A stretch of DNA of 64,000 bases from Cladorhizidae sp. MBARI D1340-BT2. Lineage: Eukaryota > Porifera > Demospongiae > Poecilosclerida > Cladorhizidae. Position numbers and translations under genes: made by a program. The notes beneath the pieces were generated by a model. The model was not told where the DNA came from and made no database searches. It saw only the letters and a list, made by a program, of their open reading frames with translations. Shown here in pieces: positions 11,513 through 19,858 of the stretch. Every line of letters begins with the position of its first letter. Position 1 is the stretch's first letter. The stretch spans positions 6,456,125 to 6,520,124 of the forward strand of contig JAQNBH010000011.1 in the NCBI GenBank assembly GCA_028752905.1, written 5' to 3'.

Positions 11513-12270
11513 CCGAGGGATCGCTACCACACCAATCGTGGGACTCCAGCACCATGACCTGGACCCAACGCCGCTCCCCGCCCCAACCCAACATGGAGGT
11601 GAGAGTCTCGTCCCACCGAGAGGATTTCAGGGCCCACAGCCACACCCTCAGGGTAGAAAGGCACAATATCGCCACCACAGCCCTAGCTGACACGGGGTGC
11701 CAGAGCTGTCTGGCAGGCCCAGCCCTCATGAAGGAACTGCTCCTTACTGACCACGACCTGGTCCCGGCCACGCTCCTCATGAGCTCCGCCAGTGGCAACC
11801 CCCGCCCCATCAAGGGTGCCGCTCTCCTCAGAATATCCACCCACTCAGGCCGTGAAACGCGGCAGATGGTATACTTCAGCGACCTGGCCTCCAAACTATA
11901 TCTCAGCCTGGCCAGCTGCATCGATCTGGGACTGATTCACACGGAGTTTCCCCTCTGCAAGCAGACGCCACCTTCGAGAGACGGCACGGATGCATGGGCG
12001 ACCCCGAATCGGCCCCCACCCCCTGAAGTCGCGAACCTGCAGACCAGAACTATGGACAGCCCCTCGACACCTGTGGTGAGCAAACCTTCCCATAACCAAC
12101 CCAGACCCTGCTCATGCCCCACCCGTGCCCCTCCCCCTGTCAGAGTGTCAGACCCACCTCCCTGCCATTCCCTGGCACTGAGGCCAACCGTCACAGGCTT
12201 GAACGTCACTTGCTGGACTTATACTCAGCAAGTGCGTTCAATGTCTGTGAGCATCAACCCCTTCCCATGA
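11143..12270 (+). CDS. pro: nucleocapsid-protease frame (reached by -1 shift from gag)
   Basis: 375-codon frame, -1 relative to gag and overlapping it by about 370 nt. The ATG at 11143 need not be used. About residues 67-105 hold a Cys/His cluster starting CCFCGHQGHGERER and ending CSSCCRQHHYAQMC, a zinc-knuckle variant with the CPAFG..CSSC signature seen in some invertebrate gypsy elements. At about residues 183-192, ALADTGCQSC contains the aspartic protease DTG. The tail is Pro-rich. It ends in TGA at 12268-12270, overlapping pol by about 150 nt, again in the -1 direction. The arrangement resembles the gag/pro/pol double-shift layout of some retroviruses. Alternatively one shift could be a mutation. 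Confidence 0.75.
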   Translation: MPTETAKPSHTKDNTDLDPTPLTHLPHPPPEPAPTEQRATQQHHPPQDQPSNTTRPKINPKAVCCFCGHQGHGERERTAVRRLECPAFGSTCSSCCRQHHYAQMCWSRQAEQESAISETVATMTEGSLPHQSWDSSTMTWTQRRSPPQPNMEVRVSSHREDFRAHSHTLRVERHNIATTALADTGCQSCLAGPALMKELLLTDHDLVPATLLMSSASGNPRPIKGAALLRISTHSGRETRQMVYFSDLASKLYLSLASCIDLGLIHTEFPLCKQTPPSRDGTDAWATPNRPPPPEVANLQTRTMDSPSTPVVSKPSHNQPRPCSCPTRAPPPVRVSDPPPCHSLALRPTVTGLNVTCWTYTQQVRSMSVSINPFP

Positions 12271-15200
12271 TGTCAGGACCCCCCCTCTCCCTCAACATTG
12301 ACCCCAACGCCATCCCCAAACCCTGCCACAACCCCATCGATATCCCAATTCATTGGCAGGACGAGGTGAAGGCCGGCCTTGACCGGGACGTCCGCCTCGG
12401 CGTGCTGGAGAAGGTCCCCCTGGGTACGCCCGTCACTTGGTGCCACCGTATGGTCATCTGCACCAAGAAGGACGGGTCACTCAGGAGGACCATCAACCTT
12501 CAACCACTCAACCAGCACGCCACGTGCGAGACCCATCACTGCCCATCCCCATTCCATCAGGCAAGAGCCGTTCCAGGCAACACCAAAAAGACCATCTTCG
12601 ACGCCTGGAACGGCTACCACTCCGTGGCCCTCAAAGAAGCTGACCGCCATTACACCACCTTCATCACCCCCTGGGGAAGGTACCGCTACTGCTCGGCCCC
12701 CCAGGGGTACATCGCCTCAGGTGATGCCTACACGGCCAGGTACGATGCCCTCGTCGCCAACGTGATGTCGAAGACCAAATGCATCGACGACGCTCTGCTT
12801 TGGTCGGACGACATCACGGGAGCATTCCACCAGGCGACTGAGTGGCTCCACATCTGTGCCGTGAACGGCATCACCCTGAACCCGCGCAAATTCCGCTTTG
12901 CCCAGGACAGAGTGGAGTTTGCCGGGTTCGACATCACCCCCTCCGAAGTACGACCAGCTCCGAGGTTCCTCAACTCTATCACCGACTTCCCCACCCCAGC
13001 AAGCATCACGGACATCCGCGCCTGGTTCGGCTTGGTGAACCAGGTCGCCTATGCATTTTCCCTCACCGCCACCATGTTGCCATTCAGGGCCCTCCTGAAG
13101 CCCACCTCACCATTCCTCTGGACACCAGCCCTGGACCACGCGTTCCAGGCATCCAAGTCGGAGATTGTAGAGAAGATTCGCGACGGGGTGGCCATATTCG
13201 ACCGAAACCGCCCAACCTGCCTGGCAACAGACTGGAGCAAAGACGGGATAGGGTACTGGCTATTCCAGAAGCACTGCCAGTGCCCATCCCGGGAGATTCT
13301 CTGTTGTCGGGAGGGTTGGCGCGTCACCCTTGTGGGTTCCAGGTTTACCCACCCTGCCGAGTCCCGCTACGCCCCTGTGGAGGGCGAGGCTCTGGCAGTG
13401 GCGGATGCCTTAGACAAAGCCCGGCACTTCGTCCTCGGGTGCAGCGATCTAGTGGTAGCTGTAGACCACAAGCCCCTCCTCAAACTGTTCGGGGATCGCT
13501 GCCTCGAGGACATACCTAACCCACGCCTCCGCAACATCAAGGAGAAGACCCTCCGGTACCGGTTCCGGATGGTGTACATTCCTGGCGTTAAGAACCTCAC
13601 CAGCGATGCCCTCTCACGCCACCCATCCGGAACCCGGACGCCTCCCCAGCTCCACCTCCCCGATGATGTTGCGAACCCCAGCCCAGCCTGTCCGGGCAGC
13701 CCTGCCTCCACACTCTGCGCCATCACCAATACCACCTCTGCGCATATAGACGAGTCCGGCCTCTCCACCGCCGTCTGCAAGGCAATCTCTTCAATCCCCA
13801 TCAGCTGGGAGCACCTCCAGACAGCCACCGCCTCCGACGCTACCCTTCAGGACCTGATGTTTTATATCGAGCAAGGCACACCCGACAACAGGCAGATGCT
13901 CCCAGCCCCCATCAGGGACTACTTCTCAATCCTCCCACACCTCTCCATCGTAGACGGTGTGGTATGCTACGGGGAACGACTTATCATCCCCACATCCCTG
14001 AGACCAACTTGCCTATCCACCCTCCATGCAGCCCACCAGGGCACGAGCGGGATGACTGCCAGAGCCACCTCCTCCCTGTACTGGCCGGGCATGCCCGCAG
14101 ACATCGCTGCAACCAGGAACAGGTGCCCAGCATGCAACGGCAACGCCCCCTCTCAACCTGCCATGCCGTCAGTCACCCCAGAAGAGCCAGAGTACCCCTT
14201 CCAGCACATCTGTGCGGATTACTTCCACCACGAAGGATCCGCATACCTTGTGCTGGTAGACCGGTACTCTGGCTGGCCAATCACCAAACCGGCCACCAAC
14301 GGCGCAGCAGGCCTCGCCACCATACTGAGAGAGACATTCAGCACCTATGGCATCCCCACCACTCTAACCTCGGACGGCGGCCCAGAATTTGCCGCTCATA
14401 CCACCAGGGAGCTCCTCACCTCTTGGGGCATCCACCACCGCACCTCCTCTGCCTATAACCCACACTCCAATAACCGAGCAGAGACCGCGGTCAAATCCAT
14501 GAAGAGGCTCATTTCGGGGAACACAGGACCAGGAGGCACACTCACCACCAAATTCCACAAGGCCCTCCTGGTCTACCGCAACAGCCCGAACCCAGACACA
14601 AGGATGTCACCCGCCGAATGCGTATTTGGTCGCCCCATCCGTGATGCACTACCCGGCCTCCCCACGCGGCTGCGACAAACCCATGCATCAGAATCACAAC
14701 TCCACCAGAGGCAACAAGCCAGATCCCATCGCCAAACCCTCGGCAGAGCACGCTGGGACGAACACACCCACGGCCTTTCCTCCCTTCGTTGCGGTGACAG
14801 AGTATTCATCCAAAATCAGACGGGCCGCCACCCAACGAAGTGGGACAAAACTGGATTGGTCGTGGAGGTGCTCCAGTACCACCAATATGCCGTGAGGATG
14901 GACGGATCGGGCCGCCTCACCACAAGGAACAGACGATTCCTACGTCGTCAGACGGAGACTCAACCAGCCCAGCCGACTCACCCGCTCAGCCGTCCGCTGC
15001 CTGGCACTCCTCCCATTGCACCCCCCCCTCCCAAACCACCAACCTATATTCCACCCCCCATTGAATACCCCCCTCCCATACCACCACCATCTACTCCACC
15101 CCAGATCGCCCCCCCACCGCTCCCGCCCCCTCAACCGATACCCCAGACCAAACTGCCCCCTACTACACCGGGGACACCTGTACATCCACCATCAACATCA

Positions 15201-15443
15201 ACAAAGCCAACCGGACGCAAGCCCGCCCTGCTGGCTACCCCGGCAGACGGACGATCATACGCCTCCGTCGCCGGCACCGGAACCCCGCCTCATCGCCCCA
15301 CCCAGACCGCCCAGAAAACCCTGGCCTTGACGCCCGCCATCAACCCCCCCAAGAACCCCAACCCAGCGGCCGCGCTGAGACGCAGCAAGAGAGGAGCAAA
15401 ACCAGTCGTACGCTACGGACAGAGAACTATCAGTCCCCCTTAA
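12114..15443 (+). CDS. pol: Pol: RT, RNase H, integrase
   Basis: 1109 uninterrupted codons. RT: HRMVICTKKDGSLRRTINLQ (about residue 112), then IFDAWNGYHSV, the APQGY.ASGD block (about 195) and the catalytic box KCIDDALLW (about 221), an xIDD variant of YxDD. RNase H: CLATDWSKDGIGYW, E in EGEALAVADAL, VAVDHKPL, SDALSRHP (about residues 360-500). Integrase: HAAHQGTSGM with CPACNG (HHCC), then ICADYF, TSDGGPEF and NNRAET for D-D-E (about 690-790). The last 150 residues are Pro-rich without a chromodomain. Canonical gypsy order RT-RH-IN. The length is normal and there are no stops, which fits the near-identical LTRs. Confidence 0.93.
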   Translation: MPHPCPSPCQSVRPTSLPFPGTEANRHRLERHLLDLYSASAFNVCEHQPLPMMSGPPLSLNIDPNAIPKPCHNPIDIPIHWQDEVKAGLDRDVRLGVLEKVPLGTPVTWCHRMVICTKKDGSLRRTINLQPLNQHATCETHHCPSPFHQARAVPGNTKKTIFDAWNGYHSVALKEADRHYTTFITPWGRYRYCSAPQGYIASGDAYTARYDALVANVMSKTKCIDDALLWSDDITGAFHQATEWLHICAVNGITLNPRKFRFAQDRVEFAGFDITPSEVRPAPRFLNSITDFPTPASITDIRAWFGLVNQVAYAFSLTATMLPFRALLKPTSPFLWTPALDHAFQASKSEIVEKIRDGVAIFDRNRPTCLATDWSKDGIGYWLFQKHCQCPSREILCCREGWRVTLVGSRFTHPAESRYAPVEGEALAVADALDKARHFVLGCSDLVVAVDHKPLLKLFGDRCLEDIPNPRLRNIKEKTLRYRFRMVYIPGVKNLTSDALSRHPSGTRTPPQLHLPDDVANPSPACPGSPASTLCAITNTTSAHIDESGLSTAVCKAISSIPISWEHLQTATASDATLQDLMFYIEQGTPDNRQMLPAPIRDYFSILPHLSIVDGVVCYGERLIIPTSLRPTCLSTLHAAHQGTSGMTARATSSLYWPGMPADIAATRNRCPACNGNAPSQPAMPSVTPEEPEYPFQHICADYFHHEGSAYLVLVDRYSGWPITKPATNGAAGLATILRETFSTYGIPTTLTSDGGPEFAAHTTRELLTSWGIHHRTSSAYNPHSNNRAETAVKSMKRLISGNTGPGGTLTTKFHKALLVYRNSPNPDTRMSPAECVFGRPIRDALPGLPTRLRQTHASESQLHQRQQARSHRQTLGRARWDEHTHGLSSLRCGDRVFIQNQTGRHPTKWDKTGLVVEVLQYHQYAVRMDGSGRLTTRNRRFLRRQTETQPAQPTHPLSRPLPGTPPIAPPPPKPPTYIPPPIEYPPPIPPPSTPPQIAPPPLPPPQPIPQTKLPPTTPGTPVHPPSTSTKPTGRKPALLATPADGRSYASVAGTGTPPHRPTQTAQKTLALTPAINPPKNPNPAAALRRSKRGAKPVVRYGQRTISPP

Positions 15444-15450
15444 GACGGAC

Positions 15451-15461
15451 TTGGGGGGAGA
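15451..15461 (+). other. polypurine tract
   Basis: TTGGGGGGAGA immediately before the 3' LTR, in the expected place for plus-strand priming. It follows the pol stop by a few bases. Confidence 0.75.
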
Positions 15462-15644
15462 TAGACAATAACCACCCTTACATGTATAAACATTGCTACA
15501 TACGGCCCTTTACCTCACACACGACTCCTTTACCTCGCGCATGCATACTAGCACACATTCATTCGCTATACACATTTCCTACTGATAACTTGTTGAACTC
15601 GTCCAGTTGCATCAGCTAGGTGAATAGCTTACTGAGCTTAACTA
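15462..15644 (+). repeat. 3' LTR (183 bp)
   Basis: Direct repeat of 10103-10285 with two substitutions. It is followed by the AAAAC target duplicate at 15645-15649. Confidence 0.88.
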
Positions 15645-15663
15645 AAAACTTCCTTGTGTGCAG

Positions 15664-15938
15664 TCAAACTGAAGTGGAGTGAAGTACCTCGCAGATATGA
15701 ATTTGGACTATGTAACTGCACTGCTGGTCAAGATTGCTCTCTGTGTTCACACCAAGTCTGTTGTGAAACATTTCATATCCCAAGTGTCAACTGTACACCG
15801 ACACTCTCACCAAAGACAAGACAAACTTTAGCATCGATTTCAGTTGAGCCTATTGCTGCACAGGATCCTAACTTCTTTTCATCCCTTCGCCAAAAGCATC
15901 TTGAAAGTGCTGTTTCCAGTAGTCTTCATCGCATCTGA
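15664..15938 (+). CDS. exon with SWIM-like zinc motif
   Basis: Follows the acceptor ccttgtgtgcag. The frame (two bases, then AAACTGAAG..) is open to TGA 15936-15938. Residues about 16-32 read CNCTAGQDCSLCSHQ, which fits the SWIM pattern CxC...CxH. The rest, with SLRQKHLESA, is unassigned. Known: SWIM fingers occur in Mutator-like transposases, MEK kinases and other proteins. Without the LTR element this exon would lie about 5.7 kb closer to the C48 protease exons, so both may belong to one gene or MULE-like transposon. The joining is inference. Confidence 0.5.
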
Positions 15939-16332
15939 CCAGATTTCTCCTGATTTACCTAGCTGTACTGAAACTGCCTGTAATCTAATGCAATCAGTAG
16001 CAAATGATGATACTGAAAATGATGAAGACAACACTACTGCTAATATTGAAGCAGATTCAAGCACTGAAGACATAACTTCAAGAATCAAAGAAAATACAGT
16101 GGTTGCACAGGGAATGCAGTTTTATAAGATGTATCAGAGTCACATCAAGAGCTGGAATGCAAGGTTATCACATGCTCCTCATCATTTTGGATGGGTATTT
16201 GGGGCAATTGTAAGGAGCACTCAAGGTGGATGTATGCATAATGAAGAATTTCAGTCAATGCCTAAGCAGTGGGCAGTAGGTGTAAAGCTGTTTCAAGGGG
16301 AAAGGCAAAGCTCCCACCTGGAAGACAACTGA
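15844..16332 (+). CDS. open frame overlapping the SWIM exon, function unknown
   Basis: 162-codon frame in a different phase from the SWIM exon. The part after about residue 30 looks protein-like: an acidic stretch (NDDTENDEDNTT) and then GMQFYKMYQSHIKSWNARLS. Its first 30 codons are probably off-frame, so a splice or frameshift near 15930 may link it to the SWIM exon. No family is recognised. A further frame (16269-16499) overlaps its end. Confidence 0.3.
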   Translation: MSLLLHRILTSFHPFAKSILKVLFPVVFIASDQISPDLPSCTETACNLMQSVANDDTENDEDNTTANIEADSSTEDITSRIKENTVVAQGMQFYKMYQSHIKSWNARLSHAPHHFGWVFGAIVRSTQGGCMHNEEFQSMPKQWAVGVKLFQGERQSSHLEDN

Positions 16333-16499
16333 ATGGTATGGAAAATTATCCAGCATCCTACTTCTCGACACCATGCCAAGCCAAAGGCAACCACCTGGAA
16401 AATGGTGGCACTCTTTACATGACAGCATATCGAGGGGAATTCAAAATGCTGGGAAATGGTATTGAACTTGTGATCATGTTACTATGCATGATGGACTGA

Positions 16500-16989
16500 G
16501 TTCATTATTGTTTATGTATATAATTATGTATATATGTCCAATGTTTTTTTATAGATATAATGCACTAGTATATAGCTATTCAATTATTATTGTACCCACA
16601 ACATCTAAAATTGTGACATATCTATGGTAGTCCTTGCATTTAGCTACTTATATATATATATATTTATTATATTTTGATGCAATATGGTACTCTAGGAGTC
16701 AACCATTCGAAAGAATCCTATCCTTAAAACGATTCATATACATCGAAAAGTCACAGGCACAGTAATTGATGATCATGTGCGTGTGCATGCTACATCATGA
16801 GTTCAAAGTTTGCAGGAGAAAGCCAAGCCACTCCAGGGTTCCCCCCAGTGGCGCAAGTCACGGAAGTGTGCAGCTTAGCTACTCCTTCCAATGATACTCC
16901 ATACGCAGTGGTTTGTTAGCAACATTCCGTGCGGTCGTATGTGATATGGTGGGCAGGCGATTTGCTGTCATCTGTGAATTCTCAGCTCC
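16500..16989. other. AT-rich stretch, no gene seen
   Basis: Includes a TATATA tract at about 16646-16662. Nothing coding is recognised. Confidence 0.35.
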
Positions 16990-17430
16990 TGTACTCTCAA
17001 TGCAGTCTGAAATCAGTATCCAAAAGGGCAGGTTTGAGGCGGTCAACTGAAACTGTATACCGTCGGCCATTGATATCGAGAGTAAAGTATTTAGCATCCC
17101 TCTCAAGGACTCTGAAGGGTCCATCATAGGTACACTGTAGAGGGGGCCGATGTGCATCATCCATACAGCTCTGTAGGTTGACAGGCATATGAGCAGTATG
17201 TTGTCTGTGATGTGTAGTCTCTGGGTCGCACTCCATCGTAGATGTGCAAGAAGTCAGAGACATTGGGCTCAGCAGAAGATGTAGTGTCAAAGAATTCTCC
17301 AGGTAGGCGAATCATTGTACCATAGACGAGTTCGGAAGGAGCACACCCTAGGTCCTCTTTGGGAGCTTATCGGAGGCCAAATAGGACCAATGGAAGCTCA
17401 TCCATCCATGAGGGCTAAGGTGGTTCCAGA
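16990..17430 (-). pseudogene. Ty3/gypsy integrase C-terminal fragment
   Basis: Minus strand. LVYGTMIRLPGEFF-like text at about 17295-17335 (frame-broken) leads to CTYDGPFRVLERDAKYFTLD and DRLKPALLDTD at 17000-17150. This is the end of integrase with the GPY/F module. It closely resembles the same region of the element at 59463-63905 (YDGPFRVL..PKYF and DRLKPA), so it is an older relative. No LTR was seen. Confidence 0.8.
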
Positions 17431-17438
17431 CAAGTTCG

Positions 17439-18165
17439 TTGAGTTGGACTAATGATCCTTGTTATTATTGGTTAGCTAAGGATGGCCAGTTTGGAGAAAC
17501 CCTTGGCAGTGTGCTGGTGAGTCCCAACTCTTTCTGCTGTTTGTTTCTCAGGCTTGTCAAGCATAGGCACTTACCTGATATTGTCCCATTGGAAAATATC
17601 CAAAGAAGAGCAAATAAGTTTATCCTCAGAGATTTCTCATCAGACTACAAATATCGCCTTATTAGTTTCCCCTAATGATGACTCTGGAACTAAATTATAT
17701 CTTATTTGTTATAAAATCTATAACCATCTGAACATTTCAATATTCTTAATTACATTTCTATGTCCACCATAACTACCAGATCTACTAATCATCTAAAAAT
17801 CAAACATTCCATGCCCGTAATGTAAAGAACCTCCACTCATTTTTCACTCGCATTCCTCGTCTTTGGATTTCACTCCCTAGTATAGACTTGAATCTTCCAA
17901 ACTTGTTATTTAATCACTTCATTTCAAACTTTGTCCAAATAATTCATGCTCTTATCATTTTCTATGTCCATGTAACAAATGCATTAATATACCATCCCCG
18001 CCGCCTAACTTCCACCACTTAAATCTGGCTACTTGATTTTGACTTGTAGACCATCAGTACTCTTTCTCCCTAATCATGGTCATCACTCATGTTTCTATAT
18101 AGCTATATATAATATGTACTGTAAAGTGATAATAATAATAATAATAAATAAATAAAAAATCTCTC
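17439..18165 (+). pseudogene. 5'-truncated LINE 3' end with (TAA)n tail
   Basis: The plus strand encodes DIVPLENIQRRANKFILRDF and SSDYKYRLISF (about 17570-17670), the region after the RT domain of many animal LINEs. After a frameshift it reads ARNVKNLHSFFTRIPRLWIS and LPSIDL (about 17810-17890). It ends in TAATAATAATAATAATAAAT (18128-18160), a typical LINE terminal microsatellite. It is 5'-truncated and dead. Confidence 0.75.
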
Positions 18166-18209
18166 TTGGTAAAATGGAGTGACATGTGAGTGACGTATAT
18201 CAACAAGGC

Positions 18210-19463
18210 CCTAGCTTTCACGTCTGACACTGCCAATGTCTTGAAAGGTGCAAGATCTGGAGTACAAAAGTTCATAAAAAATGAGGTGCCTCATCTCTTG
18301 CATTTGCCACTTGGCTGATCTCACTATCAAAGCTGGCTTACAGACATTACCAGTGAATATAGACCAGCTATTTGTTGATGTTTTTTATTATTTTTATCAT
18401 AGCAGCAAGAGAGGTCAGCTTTTTGTTGACCATTGGTGCTCCCTTTTTGATTCTGAACCTAAGGCTATCTTAAAGCATTGTCCCACACGATGGCTAAGTC
18501 TGCTTCGATGTGTGCATAGATATCTCAACCAGCTTGAAGGTTTGATATCTTACTTCCTATCCTGTGATGAACAGACTGAGAAAGTAATTAGCATCACTCG
18601 TAGGCTACAGAATCCTCTCACCAAGCTTATTCTTCAATTCTTAGCTTTCATCTTGTCTTCAATAATAAAACAATTCCAGAAGTCAACAGAAAATACTACC
18701 TGCGAACTTTATGAAGAGCTAAGTCGACTTGTAAAGCTGTATGCAAAAAAAAATTGTTGATGGCTGTAACTATTCTTGCTGCTGGTGGCAACCTTAGACT
18801 TCTCAAGTTTGATGAAGAATGTCGGGTTTCAGATGAGAGTCTAGGAATAGGTACTGAAACTTGGGGTTGTCTTGCAGTTTGAAGAAGAGAGAGATGTACG
18901 CAACTTCTACCTGCAAAAATGGTAAAGAAGTTTCCTTTTGGGGATCCTCTCCTAAAGAATTTAGGTGTTCTTCAGCCACAAAACATCCACTTATTCAACA
19001 GCTAATGTCTTGAATTTGGCAAGATGATTTCCGCAGATTGATTCTGAATCACTTGACCACATTGAAGAGGAATTTAATGACTTTCTTCTTTCCCCAGCTG
19101 ACATTCCTAAACCAGATATATACATACCACATCACTAAAACGGTAGAAAAGCTTTGTGCTGGCTTTTACCGGAAAATAGGCCAGAACAAAACTTTGGCTG
19201 TGGAGTTAAGGTTTAGTTACTTGTTCCGTCTCATGGCTGGTCTGCTGACCATACCCTGCTCCAATGCTGATGCAGAGAGGGGCTTTTCTATACTAAGAAA
19301 AGTCCACGTGGACCAGAGATCCTGTCTAAACCAGGATACCATTGTTTCCTTAATGTCAGTCAGGCTTAACAGCAATTCTTATTCTTGTTGTTTTGATGCT
19401 AGACTTTCAGATGAACTCCTTACAAAATGTAAACAAGCCACAACCATTTCTTTGCAAAAATGA
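18210..19463 (+). pseudogene. hAT-family transposase relic (family A)
   Basis: Seen: frame-broken plus-strand coding: SDTANVLKGARSGVQKFIKN (about 18225-18285), LADLTIKAGLQTLPVNIDQL (18308-18367), CPTRWLSLLRCVHRYLNQLE (about 18480-18540), STENTTCELYEELSRLVKLY (about 18680-18740), and at the end LLTIPCSNADAERGFSILRK (about 19240-19300). The last block is the hAT C-terminal dimerisation motif. The sequence is of the same family as the minus-strand element at 54404-56228, which supplies the N-terminal half. There is no DNA-binding finger here, and stops and shifts make it inactive. No TIRs were identified. Confidence 0.85.
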
Positions 19464-19610
19464 TTTTCTATGCAAAAATGAATGATACTCTTCATAACAA
19501 TTTAATTATATTCATGGTGGGTGTGGTCAATGTCTCGGATTTCAATTTTGAAAAGTTGTAGGGTCTGGACTTCCTTTGTGAAACTAATCTTGCACTCTTG
19601 CTGGCAACAG

Positions 19611-19692
19611 TAGACTGGTCAACAATGACTTGTTATCGGAGGAAAAGGAAGAACATGAGGCCAAACTAGTCTCAATGACTGGAAAAGAGCGA
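19611..19692 (+). CDS. possible small exon
   Basis: 82 nt between a CAG acceptor and a GTAAGT donor. One frame gives 27 clean residues (NNDLLSEEKEEHEAKLVSM core). It may be an upstream exon of the transposase-like gene that follows. Weak evidence: length and splice signals only. Confidence 0.25.
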
Positions 19693-19858
19693 GTAAGTTT
19701 TTAACAATAAACAAAAACTTTACAAGTTATATTCCATCTCAGTCAGCTAGGCTATATCCTAATAAAGAATAGCACAATTATATATTATGGTGTATTTATA
19801 GTTGTACCGACTACACTAGCACTCTTGACTAAGATAATAGTACGCCATCATTTTCAGC

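Larger units (their letters stand above)
10103..15644 (+). mobile_element. GC-rich Ty3/gypsy LTR retrotransposon, apparently full length
   Basis: Seen: two 183-bp direct repeats (10103-10285, 15462-15644) differing by two transitions flank about 5.2 kb with gag, protease and RT/RNase H/integrase frames. A 5-bp AAAAC repeat lies on each side (10098-10102 and 15645-15649) and a G-rich purine tract precedes the right LTR. The pol frame is open over 1109 codons. The LTR ends read TAG..CTA instead of the usual TG..CA. The interior is far more GC-rich, and especially more C-rich, than the flanks. Inference: a recent insertion that may still be active if its frameshifts are programmed. It sits just upstream of a likely 3' splice site (15661-15663). 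Confidence 0.9.

Noticed and set aside
10969..11921. Long minus-strand frames inside the GC-rich LTR element
   Set aside because: Shadows of gag and protease in a high-GC region with few stops; no recognisable protein.
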